DNA from: Proteobacteria bacterium 005FR1
GTDB taxonomy: Bacteria; Pseudomonadota; Gammaproteobacteria; Pseudomonadales; Cellvibrionaceae
Assembly (NCBI GenBank): GCA_026192395.1
Contig: WACF01000001.1
Coordinates: 2,974,309 to 3,038,308, forward strand
Direction of reading: 5' to 3'
DNA length: 64,000 bases
Part shown: positions 6,647 through 14,810 of the stretch, piece after piece
How positions within the stretch are numbered: position 1 is the first letter of the stretch
How the letters are laid out: every line of letters begins with the position of its first letter
The notes under the pieces: generated by a model
Told to the model about the DNA's origin: nothing
Seen by the model: the letters and a program-made list of their open reading frames with translations, nothing else
The model's database searches: none
Program-made: the position numbers and the translations under genes

Positions 6647-8970
6647 TGGGCAACTTGCTCAGCGGCAAGGATAACTCTCCGGCCCAAAGCGCGGGTGTTG
6701 AGGTCTTGGCCGGTGCTACTGATCGTGCTCACGCTCAACTTGGCTGCAAGCTCCCGTAGCACGGGCTTCACCGGTGTGATCAACTCATCGCCCTCGAGCA
6801 CTTCGATGCTGCCGCTGGTCAGCAGCCTTACAGTGTATGGTGCGAGATATACCTGCCGCCCCCCTTCTGTGGCTGGAAGGGCTTGATGGTCAATAATCCC
6901 GAGGTAGGTCTCGACCCGCTCAAAAGCCTCTTCGTTTATCTGCCAAGGCATATCATGCTCGGGAACACTAACGTCGGGGCCGAACAACGCTTGAGCGCCG
7001 TTCGGTGCACGGGAGATAATCCGGTTCGGAGCAGTTTTGCGATGGTCATTCAGAACCCATTGGATACGCTCCCAGTCTTCAAAGAAATACTCCTGAAGTA
7101 AAGGCAAGATCTGGTTGCGGAAAATGCCCGCTAGCGCCTCAAGAGTGTTGTCTTCCCTCAACTGCATGAAATACGCGTGTCCGAGGCAATGGTCACGGTC
7201 GAGCAACACCTCAATCCGCTGGTTTAGCATCCTAAGTAGCTGCCCTACTTCCACCCCTTCGACCACAACGTCATCGAGAAGGCCAGGCAGGGGAGGCATT
7301 TCCTTGAAGGAAAAACGTCTTCTCAGTGCGATATCAAGGCCAGCCAGAGATCGATCGGCCGTATTCATCGTCCCGAGCAAATAGACATTAGATGGTACGC
7401 TGAAAGGTTTTTTCGAATACGGCAGCTCGACACTGAGTGCCTCGTCCGCACCCTCTCGTTTGGAGGGTTCTATCAGTGTGATCAGCTCGCCGAAAATGCG
7501 GGAGATATTTCCGCGATTGATTTCATCGATGATCAAGACGTAAGAAAGCTTTTCTTCCGTTGACGCCAGCGCCTGATCCGCGGGTTCGACTCTCTGCGCT
7601 TCCAAATAGCTAAGCAAGTCAGCCCAGCTGAACCTCTCCAGAGGGTACACAGTTTTGAGTGTAAACTGGCGACCGTCGTTGAGGGGAAGGATCGACTGAT
7701 TTACATTGCGGAAAAGCCACCGGACAGGGCGTACATGCTGGTAGTCCGAGATTACGCCCCCAGGGACCGTCGAATCATAAGAGTAGTCACCGGTAACAAC
7801 GCCTACCGCCTCAATCTTATCCGCCGATTGGATCGCCACTAATATATCCCCGATCGCTATTTCTTCGGCGAAGTAGGCAAGTGTTCCCTTGTCACTCGGT
7901 CCCAATCTCTGATAGTACGGGTTTTGCTCGGGCGAGCCTCGAAGGTCACCAGTTTCGCCCCAACCGATGCGGGCTTCCCCGTGCTGAAGGCAATAGTCCT
8001 TGGTTGGCGAATTCCCACTTCCGTTGATTGAGATCTTCCAAATTCGAGGGCTATGACGTATTCCAACTGTCATCCCGCTACCTCGCGTCCGGGCATCGTC
8101 GCAAAGCTTCTTGAATATCCCCGATTCGACGCGGTATTCGATCTGGCCTGACTCGGCATCCGTATCGGCACGTAGACCTTCAACGAAGTCCTCGTAGCTG
8201 AAGCTTTGATGGAATGTGACAAACCGCACCCGGCCCTCGTTTACCAAGGAGTCAAAGCGCAGCTTCAATGCTGACCGGGTCTCCTTGGCATTTTCTCCGT
8301 GGCTGGCTAGAAACTCGGGATCGAGAATCTGTAGTGCGTGGTTGATGGTGCTATAGGTCTTCCCGGTCCCTGGCGGGCCGAAGAGAATCTGGTTGAGGGG
8401 GGCGGCGGCCGCTCCGGCTGGCTCGTCGTTTTCAGCGAGAGGCGATTCAGGTGAGGACATGTCGCTTCCTTCTAGTACGTTCCTGTAGTCCTTCAGCAAT
8501 GTGTCGAGATCTGCCGAAAGCTGATCAGCAAATCCGGCTTGCGAGGACGCTGTAGAGGCCTTGGCATAGTCAGCTGCCACCCACGAATCGCCGTAACGTC
8601 TCGCTTCGAAACCAAGCGCACGCATCCGATCGCCAACCCGAGGCTTGGGTTGGATAATCGATCCCCAGTTCAGGATTGGTGCTTCAGTCTCGCTGACCCC
8701 GTACGCCAAAATGAGGTGGTCGCTCGCTCTGTAATAAAGGAAAACAGGGTAAATCCCCTTCGAGACCTTCTGTCCCGGCCCCAAGAGAGCGACCCAGGGA
8801 ATCCCAGAGGGCTGGCCCTGACCGAAACTGACGACTAGATCGAATCCGTCACAGCGGGATGGATAAAGGCCTTTCGTCTTTAGCTCGCCTGTCTCAGCCT
8901 GAGCCAAAAACCGGCGAATCACTGGTGCGATATCGACAGCGGATATTTCCTCGTTATCGTTGGAACTCAT
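6643..8970 (-). CDS. mcrB: McrB-like GTPase with MrcB_N domain and an EVE-like insert
   Basis: AAA+ GTPase that recognises modified DNA and drives McrC. From the ATG at 8970 (AGGA ten bases before; an in-frame GTG at 9000 lacks such a site) it is 775 aa. Residues about 34-135 match the MrcB N-terminal domain (DUF3578: YPSRCDGFDLVVSFGQG..GIYPVFLYY). Walker A is GPPGTGKT (198-205), Walker B VLIIDE (478-483), and the McrB signature MNTADRS is at 535-541. Between the Walker motifs, residues about 305-425 form an EVE/PUA-like domain (IWKISI, ARIGWGETGDL, IGDILVAI, HVRPVRWLF), a reader of modified bases in known families. Target modification is unknown. Confidence 0.9.
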   Translation of the reverse strand: MSSNDNEEISAVDIAPVIRRFLAQAETGELKTKGLYPSRCDGFDLVVSFGQGQPSGIPWVALLGPGQKVSKGIYPVFLYYRASDHLILAYGVSETEAPILNWGSIIQPKPRVGDRMRALGFEARRYGDSWVAADYAKASTASSQAGFADQLSADLDTLLKDYRNVLEGSDMSSPESPLAENDEPAGAAAAPLNQILFGPPGTGKTYSTINHALQILDPEFLASHGENAKETRSALKLRFDSLVNEGRVRFVTFHQSFSYEDFVEGLRADTDAESGQIEYRVESGIFKKLCDDARTRGSGMTVGIRHSPRIWKISINGSGNSPTKDYCLQHGEARIGWGETGDLRGSPEQNPYYQRLGPSDKGTLAYFAEEIAIGDILVAIQSADKIEAVGVVTGDYSYDSTVPGGVISDYQHVRPVRWLFRNVNQSILPLNDGRQFTLKTVYPLERFSWADLLSYLEAQRVEPADQALASTEEKLSYVLIIDEINRGNISRIFGELITLIEPSKREGADEALSVELPYSKKPFSVPSNVYLLGTMNTADRSLAGLDIALRRRFSFKEMPPLPGLLDDVVVEGVEVGQLLRMLNQRIEVLLDRDHCLGHAYFMQLREDNTLEALAGIFRNQILPLLQEYFFEDWERIQWVLNDHRKTAPNRIISRAPNGAQALFGPDVSVPEHDMPWQINEEAFERVETYLGIIDHQALPATEGGRQVYLAPYTVRLLTSGSIEVLEGDELITPVKPVLRELAAKLSVSTISSTGQDLNTRALGRRVILAAEQVAQ

Positions 8971-9179
8971 GCAGGCTGCGTCCTGTGGTGGAAAGGTCAC
9001 GGTCGCGAGGGATCATACAACTAAAGTACTACGAGCGAAAACGAGCCGAGCTCGCTTCCATGAGACCTCTTCCTGCCCGTTATCACTTCGCAGGGGAGTT
9101 AAAGTACCTCGAACCCGGCGAGCCGTCGGCACTGAGTGAACCGCATTCAGCCGCCATCCCCATGCCCCGATGCGAAGAC

Positions 9180-9218
9180 AAAAAAGAAAAACCGGAGCTG
9201 CCCGCAGGCAGCTCCGGT
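9180..9218 (-). terminator. Strong intrinsic terminator after the DUF2787 gene
   Basis: On the minus strand a 12-bp perfect stem (ACCGGAGCTGCC and complement, loop TGCG) is followed by TTTTCTTTTTT. It ends the 10934-9242 gene row and isolates it from mcrBC, which therefore needs its own promoter in the 200 bases before 8970. Confidence 0.9.
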
Positions 9219-9241
9219 CCATACTGGGGTTTTTCCAGGCG

Positions 9242-9682
9242 CTACCGGAAATCCAACTCGACGCTGGTCTGAAACGCGCCGCTCTGGTGGTAGCAAATGA
9301 AATTCGCCTCGAAGGCCCGGTAAAGCTGGGTGGCCTGCTCTAATGGGACTGGAGGCAAACCTCGCGCTTCGAAAACCCCGCTCTGAAGGTCGAAATCAAG
9401 CTCCTTGGCTAGCTCGATCGCCCATCCCGTTCCGACGAAGGAAAAGTCGGTGATGTAGTCGAAACCGTATATCGAGTCTCGACGGGAGAGGCGGATCTCG
9501 ACGGGGTGGTAGCCACCTCGCCTCGGGGTGTAGTCAGGGTCTCGAAAATTGAGGGTGACTGCATCCAGCTGGCTTACATCCAGTTCGGCCAAGTGTTGCT
9601 TGCCCAGCTCTGTATCGACAAGGGCGACCAAGGCCCGAGAGACAGGCAGGCGTAACCCGTCCGTGCATATCGGCAGTTGCAT
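9242..9682 (-). CDS. DUF2787 family protein, 146 aa
   Basis: Matches the layout of DUF2787, a small family frequent in integrative elements of marine gammaproteobacteria: GLRLPVSRALVAL near the N-terminus, then FRDPDYTPRRGGYHPVEIRL, YITDFSFVG, ELAKELDFD and a C-terminal FEANFICYH. The start at 9682 is preferred because AAGG lies before it; GTG at 9691 is the alternative. Biochemical function is unknown. It is the last gene before a strong terminator and likely shares a transcript with the three genes upstream. Confidence 0.75.
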   Translation of the reverse strand: MQLPICTDGLRLPVSRALVALVDTELGKQHLAELDVSQLDAVTLNFRDPDYTPRRGGYHPVEIRLSRRDSIYGFDYITDFSFVGTGWAIELAKELDFDLQSGVFEARGLPPVPLEQATQLYRAFEANFICYHQSGAFQTSVELDFR

Positions 9683-9754
9683 AATGAACACCTTTGTTGG
9701 TGGGAGTGTTGCGGTTAGGTTATGACGCGGCCGTATGGCCGGGCAGGAAAGGGG

Positions 9755-10261
9755 CTAGGGCTGACGAGTGAGCAGACCTTTGGACCGGCTCTCGAAGTCC
9801 GCCGAGACCACATGCATGAAGGGCTTTGCGTCGGAGGCTTTGAGAAGCCCGATCTCCGGGGAGCGCAGGATCGCAGCCAGGAAACTGGCGTTGTTCGATG
9901 ACCTTCCGACCATGCAACCCTTCAGCGCTGTTGACCGAAAGGGTTGGTCCTTCAGGTTCTGGAGAGTGGTAACGACTTTCTCCACGCTGATCCACTCCTT
10001 CGAATGCAGTCCGCCTCCTTCATTTCCTATGATCCGCAGGTAGTTGGCCTTTTCCTCGTCCTGTCGCCCTATCTGGAAGAAGATCCGGCCCGAGGCGGTA
10101 GGACTCAGTTTGTCCGCTTCGCCCTTGACCAGAATCAGGGTAAATCCTGCATCGGCGTCCAGCGGCTGGGCCGTCGGACTCGCAGCTTTACTGACCGGCT
10201 TGGGACCTGAAGAGCCCCCTTTCTCGGGTTGTTTGGCAGGTTCGTTCGCTTTCTTGTTCAT
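9755..10261 (-). CDS. Orphan protein, 168 aa
   Basis: Unrecognised soluble protein. A Pro/Lys-rich, probably disordered N-terminus (residues 1-38) precedes a compact domain (FTLILVKGEADKLSP, RIFFQIG, YLRIIGNEGGGLHSKEWI, FLAAIL). It follows the YkvA-type gene by nine bases, so co-transcription is likely. No catalytic motif is visible. Confidence 0.6.
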   Translation of the reverse strand: MNKKANEPAKQPEKGGSSGPKPVSKAASPTAQPLDADAGFTLILVKGEADKLSPTASGRIFFQIGRQDEEKANYLRIIGNEGGGLHSKEWISVEKVVTTLQNLKDQPFRSTALKGCMVGRSSNNASFLAAILRSPEIGLLKASDAKPFMHVVSADFESRSKGLLTRQP

Positions 10262-10270
10262 TTAAGTCTC

Positions 10271-10579
10271 CTAGAGCCTTTCCAGCATCTGCTGGGCCTG
10301 GGCTTCGTGGTGGGGTTGAATGTCTTTGCTGAGCTTCTTGAGCGCTCCCATGATCACGGCCAGATCATCTACGTAGCCGAGGAACGGCGTTACGTCCGGG
10401 ATCGCATCGAAAGGGTTAACGAGGTAAACCAAGGCCGTGACGGCAATGATCTTGGACGACCGGGGGACATCGGCGTCCGACATCAAGGCGTGCAGCAGCA
10501 AGGCTTTGCGCAGCAGGTGCTCGATCCCCCTGATCTGCTTGAGTTTCGACCAGAGTTGGGTGTGAGAGAGTTCACTCAT
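10271..10579 (-). CDS. YkvA family (DUF1232) protein, 102 aa
   Basis: Contains the DUF1232 core: a hydrophobic stretch SSKIIAVTALVYLVNP running into DAIPDVTPFLGYVDDLAVI (about residues 41-76), the family hallmark. Such proteins are small and membrane-associated, with no settled function. It overlaps the preceding gene by eight bases and is nine bases from the next, so it is part of a tight operon. Confidence 0.8.
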   Translation of the reverse strand: MSELSHTQLWSKLKQIRGIEHLLRKALLLHALMSDADVPRSSKIIAVTALVYLVNPFDAIPDVTPFLGYVDDLAVIMGALKKLSKDIQPHHEAQAQQMLERL

Positions 10580-10934
10580 TGGGTTCTCCTGTTTTGAGTA
10601 GTGGATGATTCATCGGGGTTAAGAGGAAAAGCCCGGCGCCTTCGTCGTTCACGATGGAGACGAACGCCAGGTGGGTATCACCAATGGGCTCGGTGAAATC
10701 GGGGTGCTTCAATGTCATTTCGATCTGCCGGGCCTCCTGGAACGACAAGCCGGGGAGCTGAGGAGGGCAATCAGAAGGGTCTAGGACGACCAGACAGCCC
10801 CCGTAATCGTCCCAGAACGCTTTGGCTTCGGCCTCCGTTGGGAACGGCGAGACCAGCGCCTCCATCAAATGCAGGCGCGAGTCTTCCGATAGGCCGAGAT
10901 CGACTGATCCCGGCCATGCATGGGTGATTCGCAT
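10572..10934 (-). CDS. Orphan protein, 120 aa
   Basis: Unrecognised, acidic and soluble-looking. It is the first gene of the 10934-9242 row and overlaps the YkvA-type gene by eight bases. The alternating hydrophobic C-terminal half (THLAFVSIVNDEGAGLFLL) suggests a small alpha/beta domain. It lies 62 bases downstream of the integrase stop. No function can be given. Confidence 0.6.
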   Translation of the reverse strand: MRITHAWPGSVDLGLSEDSRLHLMEALVSPFPTEAEAKAFWDDYGGCLVVLDPSDCPPQLPGLSFQEARQIEMTLKHPDFTEPIGDTHLAFVSIVNDEGAGLFLLTPMNHPLLKTGEPNE

Positions 10935-10996
10935 GGGGATTTCTCCAATGCAGTTGGTTGAGTGTCGAGAAGAGGGGATTGGCTAGCGAGGAGCCG

Positions 10997-12175
10997 TCAC
11001 TGGACGAGCTGGGAGAGCTTTTCGCTGGTATCGCGTTGGCGTTCTACCGTCAGCTTGGCGTAGCGCTGGGTAGATTGGAGGGACTCGTGAGCCAGCTGAG
11101 CCTTCACGTCGTAGATCGAGCAGCCGGCGGACACGAGATTGCTGGCCACAGAGTGCCTGAGCGTATGCAGCACCACGTTGTCGACGTCCTTGATCCCCGC
11201 TTGCAGCAACAGCCGGCGGAAGGACTTGCGGCAGTTGCTTAGCGGCCTGCCGGGTTTTCGCCCCACGAAGATGTAAGGATTTCCCGGCACCTTGGGAACG
11301 TTGTCGAGAATGTCGATGGCCAAGTCGGACAGGTAAACCACCCTGCCCTTGCCATTCTTGGTGTAAGGAACGAAGAGTGAGCGTTCCGGGAGATTGAGGT
11401 TGGCCCATTTCGCGGTGCGGATTTCGCTATTGCGGCAGCCAGTGATAGCCAGCAGCGCCACGAAGCCGCCAATGAAGGGGTTTTCATGGGCCCGCGCCAC
11501 GCGGATAAGGTCCTTCATCTCCTGAGTGCTGAGGAACCGAGTGCGAGCATTGTTCTCCCGCAGCTGGCGGATCTTCATTGCCTCGTTGGTCGGGATCACA
11601 TCGAGTCGTACGGCCACCTGCCCCATCGTCTTCAAGACCGCAAGAACGCGGTTACAGGTTGCTTCAGAAAGCGCGGGCCGATCGTCAGCGGGAGAGTTCA
11701 GTTTTAGCTGGAGTTGCTGCACCTGACCGGCTCTGAGCTCCTCGTAGACGACGCTTCCCAAACACGGCTCGACGTGATCCCGAAAGCGTTGCGCATCCCG
11801 GTTCCACGACTTCTTGTGCTTTTTCTGCAAGGGAAGGAATGTGTCCCAGAAAAAGGCGGACACGGTAGGACGTTGCTTTGCGGCTAGTTGCTCCTCCTTT
11901 GGGTCCTGCCCCTGCGCCAGCATCCGCCGGCAGCGCTGAGCGGCACTCCGGGCGGTGGCTACATCGACTTCGGGGAATCGCCCGAGGCCTATGCTCCGTT
12001 TGCGTCCGTCGATGATGTAGCGCAGCAGGAAACGCTTTTTTCCGGTTTTGCCGGAAAGGCATTTCAGACCTGTGATTTCAGTGTCTGATACCTCTAGATC
12101 GGTCGAAGATGCAGCGGTGGGGTTGGCAGGGAGAGCCCGGATCCGGGCATCGGTGAACTTGAATTGCTTGTCCAT
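10997..12175 (-). CDS. P4-type tyrosine integrase, 392 aa
   Basis: Has the DUF4102-like arm-binding N-terminus (FTDARIRALP, GLKCLSGKTGKKRFLLRY, RSIGLGRFPEV), a SAM-like core-binding domain (about 100-200) and the catalytic domain with R248 (GCRNSEI), K273/K276, H337 and R340 (HTLRHS), H363 (LAHES) and Y372 (QRYAKL). All catalytic residues are present. Integrases of this class commonly use tRNA 3' ends, and tRNA-Phe lies 2.1 kb away with its 3' end facing this gene. It differs clearly from the other integrase at 2380-3582, so two separate integration systems are present. Confidence 0.93.
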   Translation of the reverse strand: MDKQFKFTDARIRALPANPTAASSTDLEVSDTEITGLKCLSGKTGKKRFLLRYIIDGRKRSIGLGRFPEVDVATARSAAQRCRRMLAQGQDPKEEQLAAKQRPTVSAFFWDTFLPLQKKHKKSWNRDAQRFRDHVEPCLGSVVYEELRAGQVQQLQLKLNSPADDRPALSEATCNRVLAVLKTMGQVAVRLDVIPTNEAMKIRQLRENNARTRFLSTQEMKDLIRVARAHENPFIGGFVALLAITGCRNSEIRTAKWANLNLPERSLFVPYTKNGKGRVVYLSDLAIDILDNVPKVPGNPYIFVGRKPGRPLSNCRKSFRRLLLQAGIKDVDNVVLHTLRHSVASNLVSAGCSIYDVKAQLAHESLQSTQRYAKLTVERQRDTSEKLSQLVQ

Positions 12176-12506
12176 AGGATTTCTCCAGATAGTCTATCCA
12201 GAGAAATAAAATATGTTTGGTGGCTCGGTCCGTTACAGTCTCTTAGGTGGTTGGCGGTGCTGCCCAAGTCCAGATGGAGATGTTGTGAGCGGCTCCGAGT
12301 GTCCCCATCTGGAGGACCCGACTGGCTACCGGTGCAGCACAATAGGCGTCGCGCTCAGTTGGGAGCGTATAGAAACCGGGATACGTTCAATGACGCAAAA
12401 TTGGCAGAGCGCCATCCAGGCACACGCGGACAAACACCCACAATCACCAACTAGAAAAACTGGGCTAAAGCAACGTGTGCAGCGGACCGTCGACAAGAGA
12501 CCAAAA
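12176..12506. other. Gap upstream of the P4-type integrase
   Basis: About 330 bases with no supported gene or RNA. It must include the integrase promoter, but no hexamers stand out. Confidence 0.4.
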
Positions 12507-12834
12507 TCATTGATCACGCAATAACGAGGGCCAGAGGGCCTCCGGATTGGCGTTAAGCTGAGACAGCTCCACAACCTCGGGCGCTTTCAGGCGGCCGTTA
12601 GCAGCGTTGTGCAGATAATAGTGGTGAGACAACCGCGCAACGCAAAGCGAAGGTGGCAGCCTAGACATTTCCATGTACCTGTGAAGGTCCTGTTTATTCA
12701 GGCCAAGTACGTGCGCCAGATCGTGATACGTCTCGACTCCAGCTGCTGGCGCACCAACTTCGAATAACTATTTTGTCTCCACGATACTCCGGCTGGTAAT
12801 CGACGAAGAATTCAATCCGGCGATGGCCTGAGCT
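12507..12834 (-). pseudogene. Frameshifted gene remnant
   Basis: Two adjoining minus-strand frames look protein-like but are out of phase. The upstream part (12834 to about 12768) reads RRIEFFVDYQPEYRGDKIV. After a frame change it continues from 12767 to the stop at 12507 as LFEVGAPAAGVETYHDLAHV...NKQDLHRYMEMSRLPPS...LWPSLLRDQ. The second part has no usable start of its own. Family unknown. It fits decay at the tRNA-side edge of the island. Confidence 0.4.
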
Positions 12835-12871
12835 TAATCGGCCGCCCTGACGGACGGCCGAGGGGCGCCGC

Positions 12872-13474
12872 CTAAAACAGATCCTCGTCGAGCGTTCGAT
12901 CTTCCAGCGTTTGTCCGCGCAGCTTCTGCAGGTGCTGCATGGCTGCAACCATCTTTTTTGATGTTTCCCAATCGGAGCTCAGCTCAAGAAAAATAAGGTT
13001 TGTGCCGTGCGATCCGCTGTTGATGGGCGCCGCTGATGCGGACCTTTTTCTGGACCATTCGTGGGTTACACACAAAGGGTCCTCCCCAGAACATCCGCCA
13101 AGTACCAGCTGAGTTCTGCACGCATCATCGCCAGAGAAAGAGTTGTCGGTCCTTGTTAGCTCTACGTGACGAAAATCTCCAGTTTTGATGAAGTCGGTAC
13201 CTTCAATAAGAATGCTCAGCGATCGCTTCTCATGTCCTACAGCAGCATATTCGGATCGAGCCCCCCGAATCTTGATGGTGGGTCCAATTACTGATAGCTC
13301 TGTGCTGTACTCAAATAGGATATCGCTCTCACCTCTTTTGGACGCCAGCGTACATGACCCGTAGTCACGCACCATCTGGCTAAGGTATCGCTCAGTCGTT
13401 CGCTCGTCAGGCCCCGCGGCATGAGAGTAAAGGGACCACATGCTTAGTAGCAAAAGAGCGAGGGTCATTTTCAT
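12872..13474 (-). CDS. Secreted or periplasmic orphan protein, 200 aa
   Basis: The start MKMTLALLLL is chosen because it opens a normal signal peptide (hydrophobic core, cleavage probably after SHA-A near residue 20); an in-frame start lies 63 bases upstream but would bury the signal. The mature part has four cysteines (SCTL, DACR, GGCS, PLCV), suggesting disulfides in the periplasm. No family is recognised. The upstream small membrane-protein frame overlaps its 5' end by 68 bases. Confidence 0.6.
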   Translation of the reverse strand: MKMTLALLLLSMWSLYSHAAGPDERTTERYLSQMVRDYGSCTLASKRGESDILFEYSTELSVIGPTIKIRGARSEYAAVGHEKRSLSILIEGTDFIKTGDFRHVELTRTDNSFSGDDACRTQLVLGGCSGEDPLCVTHEWSRKRSASAAPINSGSHGTNLIFLELSSDWETSKKMVAAMQHLQKLRGQTLEDRTLDEDLF

Positions 13475-13748
13475 AGTTTTTCTCTGGTGAGTTATTCTTT
13501 TTTGCGCCTGGATAATGATGGTCCAGGGCCAATTCATTTACAAGACCATGTTGTTGCTGGCTGCTCTCAGGCAGGACTTTCTTCTCCCGCTCGATACGCA
13601 GGTACAGAAACACCCAGGTGCCGTGCGCCACCACAAAGACCACACTGCCCCAGAAGCTCGCCCACCGGTCGAGCGCGGGGTAGTACACCAGATTCCAAGC
13701 CCCGCAGACAAAGAACAAGCAGTTCACCCGCCAGTCAGTGCCCTTCAC
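13407..13748 (-). CDS. Small membrane protein, up to 113 aa
   Basis: Two hydrophobic stretches are visible, about residues 8-24 (NCLFFVCGAWNLVYY) and 30-50 (WASFWGSVVFVVAHGTWVFLYL), followed by a polar tail. The tail overlaps the next gene in another frame, so the true 3' end may have been altered. Function unknown. The N-terminal 60 residues look genuine; the tail is doubtful. Confidence 0.45.
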   Translation of the reverse strand: MKGTDWRVNCLFFVCGAWNLVYYPALDRWASFWGSVVFVVAHGTWVFLYLRIEREKKVLPESSQQQHGLVNELALDHHYPGAKKNNSPEKNYENDPRSFATKHVVPLLSCRGA

Positions 13749-14274
13749 TTCCCGGTCTTTCAGCAGCCGGGGTCCAGATCAAGGAGGATCCGGCCACTAC
13801 CACACCCGCACTTTCTCCAGATATTCCCACCGTCAAAAAAGCGGACGCGACCAAGCTCGGCTGCATAGAAGTGCGTCGCCGGGGAGAAGGTCATCCATCG
13901 CAAGAAAAGTGAGTTTGGACTGCTCGGCAGTCGGGAAGAATGCTGCAAAGTACGCATTCGGCGACAGTTTCTCCAGACGGCACCGACGAGTCTAAGTTCT
14001 TCTCGCGTTCGTCCGGAGAAAGACCGGAAACGGAACGGCGGAGCGACTCTTGCGGATAGAGATTGATGGATTTCGTTTAGCTCTCATGGAGTCCCTTGCG
14101 CACCAGGTCCGCAACGAGCCCGGACCGGAGAATGACCGGAGAACGCCATTGGCGGGGCTCGAAACTGACGGCGATTGGGCAGGGAAGTAGGTCGGCCCTG
14201 TGACGCGATGGGGCTTCGGAAGGCCTTTTCTACTTGGCCGAAGGCCAACATACAGAGAAGGGAGAGAGCAGAAA
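13749..14274. other. Gap with possible coding debris next to tRNA-Phe
   Basis: About 525 bases without an intact gene. On the minus strand a short open piece between roughly 13846 and 13990 reads LEKLSPNAYFAAFFPTAEQS, then TFLAMDDLLPGDALL, before a stop. It has no start and looks like a remnant. I see no copy of the tRNA 3' end here. Confidence 0.35.
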
Positions 14275-14305
14275 CAAAAAAGGCCCGCGGTCAATTGCGA
14301 GCCTT
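14275..14305 (-). terminator. Terminator of tRNA-Phe
   Basis: On the minus strand a 9-bp stem (AAGGCTCGC pairing with GCGGGCCTT, one G-T pair, 8-base loop) is followed by TTTTG. It begins eight bases after the tRNA CCA end. Confidence 0.8.
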
Positions 14306-14312
14306 TTGATAA

Positions 14313-14388
14313 TGGTGCCCAGAGGCGGAATCGAACCACCGACACGGGGATTTTCAATCCCCTGCTCTACCGACTGAGCTATCTGGGC
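14313..14388 (-). tRNA. tRNA-Phe (anticodon GAA)
   Basis: A 76-base cloverleaf: acceptor GCCCAGA pairs with TCTGGGC followed by encoded ACCA, D-arm AGCTCAGTCGGTAGAGCA, anticodon stem GGGGA with loop TTGAAAA giving anticodon GAA, and T-arm with GGTTCGATTCC. Its 3' end faces the accessory region, consistent with use as an integration site by the P4-type integrase at 10997-12175. Confidence 0.98.
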
Positions 14389-14490
14389 ATTTCGTGCCAA
14401 ATGGCGAGAGCGCACACTTGGGCTTGAAGAGGCCGCGTATTAAACGTGATCCCGAGCCTCGAGTCAAGGAGGGGCAACGAGGGATGTTAG

Positions 14491-14763
14491 CTATTTTTCC
14501 GGCGGCACGTAACCTTCCGCGCGGTCCACTTCCTCGCCGCTGAAGAACTTATCCATCTGGTCCTGCAGATAGCGCCGGGTAGTCATGTCCATCATGTTCA
14601 GCCGCTTCTCGTTGATCAACATGGTCTGGTGCGCCAGCCATTCCTGCCAGGCCTGTTTGGACACGTTTTCGAACAGGTCCTGGCCTTTGGGACCGGGCAT
14701 GGGTGCTTGCTCGAGGCCTTCCATTTCCTTCTGGTACTTACGACAAAAAACGGTGCGCGGCAT
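14491..14763 (-). CDS. yggX: YggX, Fe(II)-trafficking/oxidative damage protection protein
   Basis: Ninety residues, the usual YggX length, beginning [17 protein letters not shown] with the conserved Cys7. The conserved [17 protein letters not shown] and Lys/Asp-rich C-terminus are present. YggX protects iron-sulfur enzymes from oxidation. It follows mutY by 47 bases on the same strand; MutY itself carries a [4Fe-4S] cluster and this pairing is conserved in gammaproteobacteria. Start chosen over MKSM three codons upstream because it matches the family. Confidence 0.97.
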   Translation of the reverse strand: MPRTVFCRKYQKEMEGLEQAPMPGPKGQDLFENVSKQAWQEWLAHQTMLINEKRLNMMDMTTRRYLQDQMDKFFSGEEVDRAEGYVPPEK

Positions 14764-14810
14764 AGATTTCAACCTTTTGCGTGACTTGGCGGATAGGACA
14801 CTGGATCCGT

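Noticed and set aside
4963..14312. Direct copy of the tRNA-Phe 3' end as second attachment site
   Set aside because: None was seen by eye in the intergenic gaps; the partner site, if it exists, should be left of the window.
13992..14357. A 121-codon minus-strand frame
   Set aside because: It covers tRNA-Phe and its terminator, so it cannot be a normal gene.
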